Positions 10,974-23,620 of a stretch of DNA of 64,000 nucleotides are shown one piece after another. Every line of letters starts with the position of its first letter. Position 1 is the stretch's first letter. Both the position numbers and the translations under genes were made by a program. This DNA comes from Tamarix chinensis (Eukaryota; Streptophyta; Magnoliopsida; Caryophyllales; Tamaricaceae): NCBI GenBank assembly GCA_030549775.1, contig CM060180.1, positions 81,809,672 to 81,873,671 of the forward strand, in the 5' to 3' direction. Under the pieces are notes generated by a model. That model made no database searches, was not told the DNA's origin, and saw only the letters and a program-made list of their open reading frames with translations.

Positions 10974-12430
10974 TGATAGATGCTATTCTGCAAGCACATG
11001 ATTGCGTTGTAGCATGTTAAAGTTGTATCCATAGGGACTTAGCAATTAATTATTGAATTTTGTTATTTTTGCTGTCTAGATTGATATAAAAGGAAAAGTG
11101 GAGGTAAATAATAAATTGATTAATAAATTACAAATGATGAGACTACAGATGTAAACCTAGGATTGAACTTCAGTCTCCTTTTTTGTATTCAAAAATGAAT
11201 TATTAATGTGTCATAGTATAGTTTACTATTACTATGAACAATCAGTCGATTTTAACTCACTAACCTCTTTTAATGTCTAGGAATGTATCTAATCTAATCC
11301 ATTGATTAATTTTGTGACTAATAAATTATATTAAACCCATTAATTACCAACTATTTAAATAGTCCCAAAGAATCAATTGTCTACTCTTGTGATAAATTAG
11401 ATCCTCGTTTGTATAATAATTTTTCGACATTGAAATCAATCTTTCAATTATAATCAACATCTATATATGTGTATAAATGGATTTTATCAAACCCAACTTA
11501 TATCATTAATATCTAACAAACGAAATAGCTGATATCAACTATATATACAACATATAATTTAACACATTTTATTCATACCAAATAGAGCCTAATTCAATCC
11601 AAGAAAAGAGAATTACTCACTCATGACTTGAATAAAATGTAGATAATAAATGTAATTGACATACATATTGTAGAAATAATAAATAACAAAAGAGAGAATG
11701 AAAATATCAAGTCATAGATTGAAGAGAAAATTAACGATCTGCAAAAGTATGATACACCCTTCAAAATCTTGATTGAAGAACACAAATACATATAAATCAA
11801 AAGTAGATTACAATAGATTTTTTTCTTGAGAATAATACAAAGAAATAAGTCTTTCTCCCCTTGAATTTGTTTTGCATCTCCCTTTTATACTACCTTTATA
11901 TCTATGTAGAAAAGAGTGGGAGATCATGTGAGAGAAAGCATGCAATGTGCTATTAGTTGTCAGTAGCATAGCCATATAAGTTTGCATTGACCAGTTGTGC
12001 AACTTTTCAGCTCTAAGCAGAATGGATATTCATGGGTATGCAAGGGCATGCTAGGTTGTGCTAGAAAATTATCATATAGAGCATTATTTGATAGTTGCAT
12101 GGTTGTGCAAGGCTAAATCACCTAGTCGTGCAACATTTTTTCTCTCAACATTTATGAAATTTGGAGTTTCACGGCTTTGTAAGGTTGCATTGGTTGTCTG
12201 TGCAACACCCAAATCGTCTTTGCTTGCTTCTTTCGCTCCTTTTTTCATCTTTTTGACCCTCTTCACTTCTCCAGAGATATATGAGGTTAATTTTCTTCAC
12301 TCAAGGCCTTTCATAATTATTTATTCTCTCGAATCCATGTATCATTCTATTAAGTTTGTGCAAAAATTCCTAAAATCCATTATCAAGAAAGCAATAATAC
12401 AAATAAGAGGCCAAACAAGACTAAAAAAAT
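10974..12430 (-). mobile_element. Athila-type 5' LTR (minus orientation)
   Basis: The left edge TGATAG (minus ...CTATCA) abuts the PBS remnant. 11020-11060 and 11100-11700 carry phrases (for example 'atagggacttagcaatt' and 'cctaggattgaact') that parallel, in reverse, the LTR at 27300-28697 ('aatcctaggttt', 'aattccctatgag'). GTGCA/CATG motifs cluster at 11940-12200. The right edge could not be fixed because another LTR piece starts near 12430. Confidence 0.55.
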
Positions 12431-13260
12431 GTAGGAAAAGTAGAATAAAAATAATGAGTTTGGAGCCTAACTCTGATTTTAACAACACAAAATACAAAAG
12501 TGGGGATACCATGGATCAAGAGTCCTAAAAGGGCATCCAGTTAAATACTTCAATAGGAAAACAATTACTCTTCACCCGACTCTAACATAGTTGAAGTCAC
12601 TCATCCCCACATAAGGTGTCATAGGCAGCATAATCATCTAACTGATCTTCTGAGACCTGCACATAAAATCTAAGAACTTCTACTCATGGGAATAAGTAGC
12701 ACCCATAAAACGGGAAGTCAATACGATATATACTGAGTAAGGGAACAAAACTATCAAAGTAGGGATACAAATAGCACATGCTTTTAGATTAGATAATAAG
12801 AGAATAACCAAATAAATGAAACATCTCATAAGATATAATATGATCTAGATTCCCATATTATGTATAATCCATTTCCATTCTTTTATATACATTAAGTGTA
12901 GGAACCCCGCTATTCTTAAAATTGTGAAACAGTATAAAGCTCTTCTTGAGGACAACACACCCGAGCCAATATTCTTTTAAGTAAAATAGAGATTAAAAAT
13001 ATCCTCTCAGGACAAAATGCTCCCAAGCCACTATTCTTCCGATAGAACGGGATACACACACGCATATATATAGAAAAATAGATCGCCTTGGTCCTAGCTC
13101 ACGTATTCTTCCACTTTAAATCATTAATATCTTTTCCATAAGTTATAATGATACATTTTCATTTCATGATGAGTAGGGATCCCACTATTTTTAATCCGGT
13201 AAAACAGACTGAAGCACCTTCTTGGTGCAAAATGCTCCCGAGCCACTATTCTACCCGGTG

Positions 13261-13301
13261 GAATGAGATACATACATACATACATATATATACATATATA
13301 T
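13261..13301. repeat. Microsatellite (CATA)n/(TA)n
   Basis: A run of catacatacatacata followed by tatatacatatatatat. Low-complexity sequence inside the LTR remnant. Confidence 0.85.
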
Positions 13302-13476
13302 ATCACCTTTTCCCTACTCACGTGCTCTTTCACTTTAAGTGATTACTATCTTATTCAAGATTGATTCTCGGGCATATGACCCAATCAAAATAGATATATA
13401 TATAAAGCATAGGTCCAAGTTCTTAAGTCCATTTAAACCCTAATTACACTCCCTTTAGTACTCATTCTCCCATATT

Positions 13477-13481
13477 AATTA
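13477..13481. repeat. Target-site duplication AATTA, left copy
   Basis: The five bases AATTA lie directly before TGTAACACC of the solo LTR. The identical AATTA follows its last base at 17645-17649. Confidence 0.85.
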
Positions 13482-16400
13482 TGTAACACCCCAAAATTCA
13501 CTATTTTTTTAAAAAACGGAAGCAATTAAATTAAAACCTATGAATTTTGGGGATGCTACCGCCACACTTAGTACCAGAGTGGTTCACTCCAACCGTTCTA
13601 GTACCAAGTAATAAGGTTGAAAGGAATTTAATAATCAATATAAATCAAATCTAATCAAGACTTCAAATAAGCATTAAACAACTCTAAAATAGAAAACAGA
13701 GTGCATGACAACAAGTCATAATCTAGAGTATAGAGTCGGAGTTCCTTAAAAGAAAATAAGTCTACAAACATTAAAAATTAAGCTTGATAAACCCAATATA
13801 AATATGAATAACATAAAGAAATAGAAGAATAAAACGAGGGAAACCAGCCACGCCACTCTCGATCCTTAAGTCAAAACATGCTCAACACCCAGCCTCGCCT
13901 GATGCCTCGTGAACATATAAGGTATCAAAAAATGTATCATCCACCTGCACAAAATCAGAAGGACCCTTTGCTTGTGAGAATGAGTAGCACCCATAAAAAG
14001 GGTGATCAATACACTACATACTGAGCAAGGTAACCGTGCATTAAGATTAACATAGAACAGCATATAGTCCAACATGATAACATAATAGTATATGATCATT
14101 CAAGTAAATATACAAAGGTCCATTTATAGTCCAAATTAATAAATTAATTAATCTCTGATGAGAACTCATTTCACGTCATGCCTTTTTATCAATCCATGCG
14201 AGTACAAGAGCCCCCACTATTTTAGCCGGTAGGTTGGTCACATATATGGCAACATGCACCTAACCATTATTATAGCTGGTGGATCGATCACATATAGGGT
14301 ACAACACCCTAAACACTATTCCTTACCAATGGATCGATTTGGTTTCTACTCGCATGGTCTTCCACTCTAAGTACTTAATATTTTTTATGTGTCTTAGCAA
14401 CTCAAGTTTGGTTTATTGAGCTCAGGATCCCCCACTATTATATCCGGTGGGCCGAAAACATACAGGGCATAAAGCTCCTGACCACTATTATAGCCGATGG
14501 ATCGGACACTTATAAGGTGAAACACCCTAACTACTATTCCTAACCTGTAGATGGACTTAGATACGGCTCAATAATCTTTCACTTTACATGATTAATGTCA
14601 TAAGTGTCTTACTCAGAATTTTCACCCTAGATATGCATCACCAACTCCCTCTACACTTATCTTTCAGAAAGAACCTGTCCAACATCATAAGAAGCATGTA
14701 CCTCCTAACTTGGCTCGACATCCTTGCCTCCTTACCCTATCTCACACTAAAAGTCCAACTATTAAGTATATGTGTCAAGGCCCATTACCTTAGACTTTCA
14801 AGTCCGCTCACCGCCTCACTCTAAGGCTTTATCCCAAAACCCTAATTTAGGCCTATATGGGCCATCCTACTCCACCTCACACGCCCCAACTATTTTAACA
14901 CCCCATACATCATAACCCTTAAATTCAACCCTCATAATTATGCCTTACTTCTCAAGCACAAGTTTGGTCACAAAACCCTAACTAGTCACATCAAACCTTA
15001 ACTGGACACACCAAACCCTAGCTTCCTCATTTCCATATATTACCCATCCAGTTCTAACCTTCCACTTCTTATTTTTTCATACTAATCATGCTCATCCCTC
15101 ACATGACAATTTCCACCCTCATCTCGTACTTCACTCACCCTCATTTATTTCTCCTTTTTACCACCATCTCAAACTAGGGTTTTCTCCCAAACCCTAGCTC
15201 GTTCTCCTATGTACCCGTATACTGTCCCACATACTATTTTTCACCCAAAGCCTCCAAACACCCAAACAACTCTTCCAACTCTTCCATTATCTTCCTTATA
15301 TCCCAAGTCAACTTTTCATACGTAATATTTACTCTCATGCAGAAGCTAACCTTCCCATGCACACCTTCAAACTTTTTTATGCCAAATCCTTAGATTCTTC
15401 CATGTAAAACCATAAATTCTTCCATGTAAAACCCTAGATTCTTCCACTCTTCTATTTTATTTGAAATCCATTTTTATTTTATTCATCCACTTATGGACCA
15501 TTAAAATATTTAGGCCAACTCATATCCTTTGGTCAACCATTTTCCTTTTTCATCCTTTCCACCCTACCAAACCACATTAAGCATCCTCACATACATGTCT
15601 TAAAGGGTCATAACACATTATATCACATTCCACAGCATATACATAGTAACACATGCCATATGAAAGCAGATAAGCGTACCTTAACTCCAAGTCACACTAC
15701 ACATTAAATAGTTATAACAATAAGCATAAGATACATAACACATCATGATACATGGCATACAAAGCATATAAGGCACATAAACACACATATAAGGGCTTAG
15801 CTACACCCTAACCTAATACGACACCGGTCTTGGAGCATGCTCCTACGCCTCCTTAGGGTTTAGACTGGTCTCACCTATAAGAGGGAAAACTAAAGATTAG
15901 GTTTCCTCCTACTAAAAAATACTATTATTTCCTAATTTATTCTAAGATTAGGGTTTTAGATAAAATAATAATATAATTTTACTAATTTTACTAAAGATGA
16001 AAGTAATAATAGTAATATTATAAAAGATAATAATATAAGGTTTGAAGGTTTTACCCTAATAATAATAATAATACTAAATAGTAATGATAATAATAATAAA
16101 AATAATAATTGAAATAATGGAAATATAATAAAATTAAATAACTAAATCTTATATAAATAGGGTAAAAGGGTTGAGAGAGTTTAGGGTATCACCTTGGGTT
16201 GGTGGTGATAGGCAACACTGACGGCAGTGGCAGCCGAAAAAAGAAAAGTAAAGAGAGATAATTGGACACTGAAAAAGGGAGAGGGAGAAAGAGGGTGGAA
16301 GTTGGGTTGTTTATGGTTGTCTAGATGGAGAGGGGTAGAATGACGGTGGTGTCGCACGACGGCAGTTGTGGTGGCCAAAAGTGGAGGAAGGAGAGAAAGA

Positions 16401-17644
16401 AATGAGGAGGGGGAGAAAGAGGAAAAGAAAAGTAAGGGGAGGTAGAGGGAAGTTTGTAGAGCAGTTTGATAGGTTTAGGAGGTGGTGGTTACGATGGGAC
16501 TAGTGGCTAATGATGGTGCAAAGGGCAGTGGAGGTGAAAGGAATAGCTAATCGAGAAGCCTACTTTACACGATCGGGGTGGCTCATACTAGGCAAATCGA
16601 GGGAGAAGGATGGTGTAGTTAGTTAGAGGGCGGTGCAAGAAGTGCTTAGGTGGAGGGCTTGGGAGGCGGTGTTGGTCGATGGCAATGGGGCTGACATTTG
16701 AAAGGGAGTTGGCGCACGAGAGTAAAATTTTAGGGTTTTGGGAAAAACTCGAGTCTAGGTTGGTTATAGGGGTATTAATAGACCAATGGAGGGGGAATGA
16801 GGTCAGAGGGGAGATGGGAAAATAGGGCAGGTAGGTGGGAATGCATCGGCTGACGACGGTAGGCCGATGCAGTTCAAATCGTGGCAGGGTGAGTGGCTGG
16901 TTGTTATTAGCTTGGGAGAGTGAATGCCGCACGAGAAGAGAGGGAAGTAGGTTGTGTCAAAGTGATTGTTGAATCGGCAAGGGAGAGAGGGGAAAATGGC
17001 CGGTCAACTACATGGTTGGTGATGTGATTCTCGAAGGCATTGGGGATGAGTTTCAAGTCAATGGAGGAAGGAAGAAAGAAGAAGAAAAAGGAGGGGGTGT
17101 GTGTGGCCCGGCTGGTTGGGGGAAAAGAAAGAAAAGAAAAAGGAGAACCGGAACGCGCGATTGGGGAGGAAGAAAATGAAACACGACGTGCTAGGCTAGG
17201 CTACGCCGAAGGAGAGGAGAAAGGAAGGAAGGCGACGGGCAACTAGGCTGGCCTAGGTCGGGGTAAGGAAGAAGAAAAGAAAGAAAAAGGAAGAAAGAAA
17301 AGGAAAAAGGAAAAAAAGAAAAAAAGGTAGGTTGGGTTAATTAAATTAATTTGGATATTTAGGATATTTAAAAATAATAATATTTAAATAAAATAATATT
17401 TAAATAAAATAATATTTAATTTCCTTTTTAGGCTAAATTAGGATTTTTAAATTTTTTTTCCTAAATTCTATTTTAATTAGCAAAACACCCAAAATTTTCC
17501 CTAAATAAAATATTTATTATTTTCTTCTTTATTTGCCCTAATTAAATCCTTTTTAATTTAATAAAAATAATTTATTTAAATGATTTTCATAATAAATCCT
17601 TAATTAGCTAATATTCTTAAAATTAGGATTTTTGAGGTATTTCA
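13482..17644 (-). mobile_element. Solo LTR of a chromovirus-like Gypsy element, 4,163 bp
   Basis: It begins TGTAACACCCC and ends GAGGTATTTCA on the plus strand, so on its own strand it runs TGAAATACCTC ... GGGGTGTTACA with TG/CA ends. It is flanked by perfect AATTA duplications. No internal retroviral domains are present. Landmarks collinear with the LTR at 31212-35260 are the start box, a roughly 1.1-kb purine-rich (own strand pyrimidine-rich) leader at 16150-17330 with TATA-like TATTAATACC (16780-16771), a conserved 'gtgag...aaggaggc.taggagc' box (about 15878-15818), and the 'gtagcaccca' plus 'actatt...ggtgg' block (13970-14560). It probably arose by LTR-LTR recombination. Confidence 0.88.
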
Positions 17645-20002
17645 AATTAATCCACACAACTTATATTATCTCATCTCTAAATCCTCTCATTTTTATCATA
17701 CCCAATATACACAACCTAATTCCCATAAGTATGGTTTAATAATCTCATCCCAACATATTAATTACAGAAATATCCAAGACCAAAATTCAATAGGATTGTC
17801 ATAACACTCCCCATGAAAAATTTCAAGATTACTAATTCCAATAGATAACATCTAACCTAATCTTAAACAAAGAATAATGGTATTTTCATTAAAAGATAGC
17901 TTTCCCTAAATCTGCTGTTAAAACATTTAAGGACCCCAAATATCAATAATACTTCCATGACTTCCTCATACTATGATTATCATATTTTAAACCTCCTAAC
18001 ACATAAAATACCAAAATTTTCTTATTATCCCATAATGACCGAGTTACCCTTAAGCACAATTAAAAGCCTTTATTTTTCCACAAATGTTATTTTCTAAGTC
18101 CACAATTAATCATCATACCTCATGAGAATTCTTAAGTCCATTTATCAAAACTCACTTAGCCTATATTTCATACCATAGCACATATATTTCCACAAATATG
18201 ACATTATCACAGCAAAATAATAATGGTACTTCTTACCCACTCTTACTTTCTTTCAATATATAATATCCTTAAGTCCATATTTAATGCTATATGATATATT
18301 TACACAAGTACGAAATTATCACAACAAAATAATAACGGTACCTCTTACCCATTCTTACTTTCTTTCAATAACATAATATCCTTAAACCTATACTTCATAC
18401 CATAAGATATAATTCTAAAAATATGATATTATCACAAGAAAATCATAACATAATGGTATTTCTCACCAATTATTACTTTCTTTCAACATAACATTCATAT
18501 CATCACAACATATAAAGGTCAACATATGATATATCATATATCAACAATATCATGAAAAACACAAATAAACATACAAGTAAATAAATCCAAAAACCCTAAA
18601 CATTGAATAGTATCCTTACCAACTAGGACACTGGGCTCTAAGCATGCAAATCCTATACTTCCTCCTCAGAAGCTACTGGAATACCACCTAATAAAAATAA
18701 TAAAATTCATGGTCAGGCTTAAAGAGTTAAATCAAAGGAGAAATCTAGGTAAATAGGGTAAAAATAGATATAATTGTAGTCAAATGGGAGCTTGAGATGT
18801 GTAGATGTGTAGAGGAATGTTTAGTGGAGCTATGGTTATATTTTGATAATGTTTGGACAAGTTTTGGCATGAAAACGGGAGTGCACGGCCAAAAATAGGA
18901 AGTTGCATGGTTACGCAGCAGGTGATGCAGCTCTTGATCGAGAGAAAATATGTTGCACGACCAAGTAGTGTGAAAGTTGCATGGCTATGCAGCAATAGGT
19001 TGAGAGAAGAAAAGATACATGACTAGGGGAACGAAAGGTACATGGCTATGCTACAGTAGTGCACAGAAGATAGAGAGCAAAAATGACGCGCAACCACGTG
19101 GTACAAAGGTTGCATGGTTGTGTAGCAAGAGATTTTTGTTGCACAGTTGTGTAGCAGGAGGTGCATAGGCGGTGCACTCTAAACTGTTGTGACACACAAG
19201 AGGAAGAAGAAGGAGAAAGAGGTGATGGTTAACAATGATGGACAACGACGACAAAGGGGAAGGTTAGGGAGACCCTAGTGGTTAGTCCACCGGCCAAAGG
19301 GCGGTGAGTGGTGGCTGAGGTGGTGCAAAGGCCAAAAATAGGGAAAGAAAGATAAAGGAGAGTGTGAAGTATATATATATAGACACACACACATATATCT
19401 GTGCACGTGTGGTGTGAGTTGAGAAAGAAGAAAAAGAGTAGGGGTGGTGTGCAATGGTGATTATGGTGATGGTGCAGCTGCAAGGTGATGATGGTGGTGA
19501 TAGTTGTATTTAGGTGTTGCATGAGAAGTGGAATGGTAGGGGAATATGGTGTGTGTAGAGTTTGTGTAAGGGTGTGCAGTCGGGCAAAGATAATAGAGCA
19601 GAATGAGAAGAAGAAAAATGAGAAGGGAAGTAAGGTGATAGGTGATGGATGCAAAAAGGTAATGGTGCAAATTGCAACAATTCAAAAGTGCAACTTGAGG
19701 TTAGTGGTAGGAGGAGAAGAAATAAAGAAAAGAAAAGGAGAAAGAAAAGGAAAAAGAGAAGGGTCGGGGGATTAGTTTAGGGTAATATTAGATTAGCCAA
19801 AGTAATTAGGATTAGTGGAGCTTTTAGCGGGTTTTGATCTTGGATTATGAATTATGATTTATCCAAGTCAAGGTTTTGAATCCAATTAAAGTTTTAGGAT
19901 TGAGGAGTTAGGTTAAGGCTAACATAGAATTTAGTAATATTATAATCAAATTAGGGCGCTAATGACGTGGAATTAGGCTAAGTAAATTTTTGAGGTATTA
20001 CA
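17645..20002 (-). mobile_element. Old long LTR, right part (resumes after the solo LTR)
   Basis: It starts with the second AATTA copy and ends TTTTTGAGGTATTACA, the start-of-LTR signature in reverse. 18540-18690 matches 1620-1790. GTGCA/GCATGG motif clusters lie at 18870-19160, and a purine-rich leader at 19200-19780. Together with 12430-13481 it forms one LTR of roughly 3.4 kb that pre-dates the solo LTR. Long minus-strand open stretches here (for example 19229-19654) are low-complexity translations of the pyrimidine-rich leader, not genes. Confidence 0.65.
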
Positions 20003-20338
20003 CCCCAGTCCATCGAGGACTAAACAAAAGACTCAAGATATCCATACTCTCAAGTCCTAGGCCTAAAAAAAGGTAGGCCCACTACCAACCATCTCTAAAA
20101 TCCTACATATGGTCCTTCCCTCATGGGAATGAGCAAGTGACCAAAAAAACAGGAACATCAATATGCTTTGTACTAAGTGAGCCAAGTTACCTCCTCAATA
20201 GGCTAGACTTAGCCAAACATAAGGTTTCCTTAAACCAATCGATCAATTTGGCAAAATAAGTTGATTGTTCTGAGACCAATCAAGTGATTATGCCAAACTA
20301 GCAGATGGGTTTAAGCATATATCTACCAAGGTCAACAC
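20003..20338 (-). mobile_element. LTR-like tract, left part
   Basis: It carries a 'catgggaatgagcaagtgacc' phrase (about 20133), a diverged form of the 'aatgagtagcaccca' box of the other LTRs. It is interrupted by the hAT-type element and resumes at 21032. Boundaries and family are uncertain. Confidence 0.4.
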
Positions 20339-21031
20339 TAGGGATGTGCAGAAAAATCAGGATCTGAAAAACCGATCCGAAATTTTGGATATCTGATCCA
20401 ATTTTTTAGTGGATAATCTGATCCGCCAAAAATATCCGGCTTTAAGAATAAGCCAGTTATATTTAGGCATAGTTTAATTTATAATCTGATTTTTTTTCTT
20501 TCAATTTTTAAGTTTGGATCATTTGTTTACTATAGTACATAAGTTCAAAAATAATTTACTAAACTAAAGTCTGAAATAAACATTCACACTCTACAAACAG
20601 TCAAATAGGTCACAGCCCACACACATGCAAGCACCCAAACAAGAAGAAAAAAAACTCCTAAATTTGTTGAGCCTCTTAACTTAGGTCGTTCCACGGTTCT
20701 AGAGCGTCATTGTTCATAAATCTTGATCGCTAATTTTTGTGGATATGAGTAATCATGTATTATATCTTTTTATATGCAGGTTGAATAATTAAACAAGTGT
20801 TTCTATAGAAATTTTTTTTAGTTATAGATTATATATGTAAATTTAATAATCGGATATTTTTTTCAATAATCGGATATATCCAAAATCCGATCCGATATTT
20901 TGAATATCCGATGTTTCAGATATCTGGAGTATTCGGATGCGGATTCGGATATAGGATATCGAATATCCGGTCGGATCGGATATAAAAAAAATATCCGTTC
21001 GGATAAGGATATCCGACAATGCACACCCCTA
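20339..21031. mobile_element. Non-autonomous hAT-type DNA transposon, 693 bp
   Basis: The left end is TAGGGATGTGCA. The right end is TGCACACCCCTA, giving an inverted terminal repeat TAGGGRTGTGCA with one mismatch. The 8-bp flanks are GTCAACAC (20331-20338) and GTCACCAC (21032-21039), 7 of 8 identical, as expected for a hAT duplication. Subterminal regions are packed with ATCCGA/GGATAT-type repeats. No transposase is encoded. Confidence 0.85.
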
Positions 21032-22000
21032 GTCACCACAAACCAACTAGTAGATCAATTTGGGTCGACCAATCATCCAATTTGGCCTTCCCAATCAATA
21101 ACTTTGCTCCCAAATAGCACATAATAGACATTTTCCATGTGAATCACACTCTAAAATACTACCACATCCCAACTAAACATATCATAGCAACATGCTAATA
21201 TTTGACAAGCTCTTAAATAAGCAAATTGATCCAATTTTCTCTAAAATCATGCATTTTCTCAAGATTCACAATTAATTTCACATACATCAACAAGAAGCTA
21301 AACTCTCATTTAGGCATATAGAATTAACATTTTACATATTACATCCCATCATATGCTTATTTAGGCCATATTTTGTAAATAAGAATGACTCACTTGTTCT
21401 TTAGCAAAACATTTCACTAAGAAGGAAAACACAACTAAAAGATTCTGAAATTCTAAAACCTTAAAAAAAGTTACAACTTATAAAACATTGAACAATTTTC
21501 ACAAATAAGAACTTGAATTAGAAAGGAAAAACAACTAAAAAAATAGAGGAAGATTTGGTTGAGAGAAACTCAACTTCATCCTAAATCTAACTCTTTTTGC
21601 TTAAAGATAATTAAAAAACAAGAATGAGCTAGAGAAAGGATCAGAAGAGTAAAAAGAACTTGGAAGCAAGCTTAAAGAGGAGAGAATAGAACACAAGTGC
21701 TAGAGTTGATATATTTTGGAGGTTGAAAGAGAAGTGAGAATAATGGATTATTTGGATTATTTATAACCAATGAATAGGTTAAGGAATTAGTGGCGTTATG
21801 TAACAGATTGAAAACCCTCTTTTATAGTTCAAATCTAAGCTAAAATTGTGGATTTATCAAGAACATATTGACTTCCATTCTAGAGCTCAAATGGTGATTT
21901 TTTGGGGAATACAGATTGAATTTGTCTAAAAAATATCAAACATAAGAAGGGTAATGGATGACTAGTGTGGGAAGGAATATCTTAATCGAGTAAAGATAGT
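21032..22000 (-). mobile_element. LTR-like tract, right part (tentative)
   Basis: It continues the tract at 20003-20338 after the hAT insertion, sharing phrases such as 'atcaatttgg'. AT-rich, with no coding region and no clear right end. The assignment rests mainly on continuity. Confidence 0.3.
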
Positions 22001-23270
22001 TTAGAAATTAAAGCATACTTCCATATGTGTGCAGAATGTACCTGCAACTAATTTTGTCATTACAATCTGGTTAGGGCTTCAATGGTTGGTCAAATTGTCT
22101 ATCAATTTCATAGTTTTCATCATCTTTAACATCATTATCATTATCACCTTCAACTTCAAACATTTTGGTCATTGTTATTTTTGTTGCCTTCAACTTCACA
22201 AATTTTGGACATTATCTTCACTACTTTTGAATCCATCATTTACATTTCCTTTACTTGAGTGTTCGTATTTATCAAGAAAATCACAAGTCATCATATCAAC
22301 CTAACTCATACTTTAACTTTCAATGTTGTTCGCTTCACCATCATCCATCACTACTCGCTTCATTTTGCTCTAGATATATTTTATAACTACTCATCTTTTG
22401 CTACGTGTTTTGAATTGGACATCATTTTATAAAAAAGAGTCAGAAACTAGAATTAAAAAAATATTATTAGGGAAATAATACACAATCAGGATAATCTTAA
22501 TAATATATATCCTATAGTTAGGGTTAGCTAGGTCTAGTGGCTAGGGTTACAATGATATCTTTAGGTTAAGTTTTATATATGTTAATTATTTGAAACAAAC
22601 AATGACTTAATTAATTACATGTCACACTTAAGTATTATGTCTACTTTTTTTCATAATAGATACAGTGTTATTTAGAAAAAAAAAACAATTAGTTACTATA
22701 TAGAAAGCTATTTTTGCCTAAATTGACTAATTTGCTCTTTTAGTTAGTTACGAACTCATTTCCCTCCCTCACGTTTGACCTGTTAACTTTACTCATAACT
22801 TAAATTTCACTCATTCCTCCATATTCTCAGACATGAAGTAAACACACACATATCATGAACAACCGCACTTCAATGGATGAAGAACTATGAATAGAAAGAT
22901 AAAATCAATTATGCCCTACAATAACAATTAAGGATGTTCTTGTTAAGTTCTTCTTGAAATTTTTATAAAAATTGCACAAGGGAAAATGGTAACATATGAT
23001 ATGAATGCATATGTGAGCTATTGCAGCCTAACATGTTGCCACAACCCATTTTTTACAACATGTAATGATTCCACTCTACAATGTTTATATGGTGTAACTA
23101 TTATAATATTGATTTTATTTTTAAATTTTAAACTAAATTAGTTTAAATTGTAATTACTAAAAAATAAAATATTTATATAAAAATAATACTATAATTTTTC
23201 TCTATGAATATAAAAAAATATTGATATACTTCTAATGAAAAAAATTAGTGCACAAAATATTTTTTTCTAA
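22000..23270. other. Unassigned intergenic DNA
   Basis: AT-rich with only short random open stretches. I see no domain, LTR edge or RNA gene. Confidence 0.4.
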
Positions 23271-23620
23271 AGTAAAAATTTCAACAAAATTCTACTAACA
23301 CATCAATGTTAAGAACATTCTTGTAAAATTTTACTATAGATGTATAAATAATTTTGAATACTCTTTATGTTTTCAACACCATTTAAATGAGTTTTAAATA
23401 TTCTTTATATAAACTTTTGACAATATTATAATGAATTTTAGTTACTCTTTTGACAACATTCTTTATAAAAGTTTTCAACACTATTCTAAGAAATTTTCAC
23501 CACAATGTTGGTCAAATAAATTTTCAATACCCTTTATAGAAGTTTTTAACATTTTATAATGAACTATTAACATGATTTAGACAATTTTCAACATTATTAT
23601 AATGAACTATTAGAGCAAAA
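23270..23620. repeat. Degenerate short-period repeat ('caacattattataatgaa')
   Basis: Variants of 'ttttcaacattattataatgaa' and 'tttataaaagttttcaacac' recur about every 40-60 bases. This resembles the subterminal repeat arrays of some plant DNA transposons, but no terminal inverted repeat was found. Confidence 0.45.

Larger units (their letters stand above)
12430..13481 (-). mobile_element. Old long LTR, left part (split by a solo LTR)
   Basis: It shares with 47-2050 and 42413-45390 the block 'aataagtagcacccataaaa' and the repeated 'ccactattcttcc..gtggaa' phrases. It stops at 13481, where the solo LTR with a 5-bp duplication begins, and resumes at 17645. The left end appears truncated. CA/TA microsatellites occur at 13050-13070 and 13261-13301. 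Confidence 0.6.

Noticed and set aside
12058..12528. 156-codon plus-strand open frame, the longest in the window
   Set aside because: Lies in a minus-oriented Athila LTR and the adjacent LTR piece, antisense to the element; no recognisable domain and AT-rich random composition toward the end.
13261..13301. Regularly spaced short repeats that might suggest a CRISPR-like array
   Set aside because: Simple microsatellite without spacers, in a plant genome.
19229..19654. 141-codon minus-strand open reading frame rich in His, Thr and Phe
   Set aside because: Translation of the pyrimidine-rich leader of an LTR; low complexity, overlaps another open frame, and has no domain.
22505..22560. TAGGGTTAG-like phrases suggesting interstitial telomere repeat
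   Set aside because: Only isolated, imperfect units (gttagggttagc, gctagggtta); no TTTAGGG tandem.
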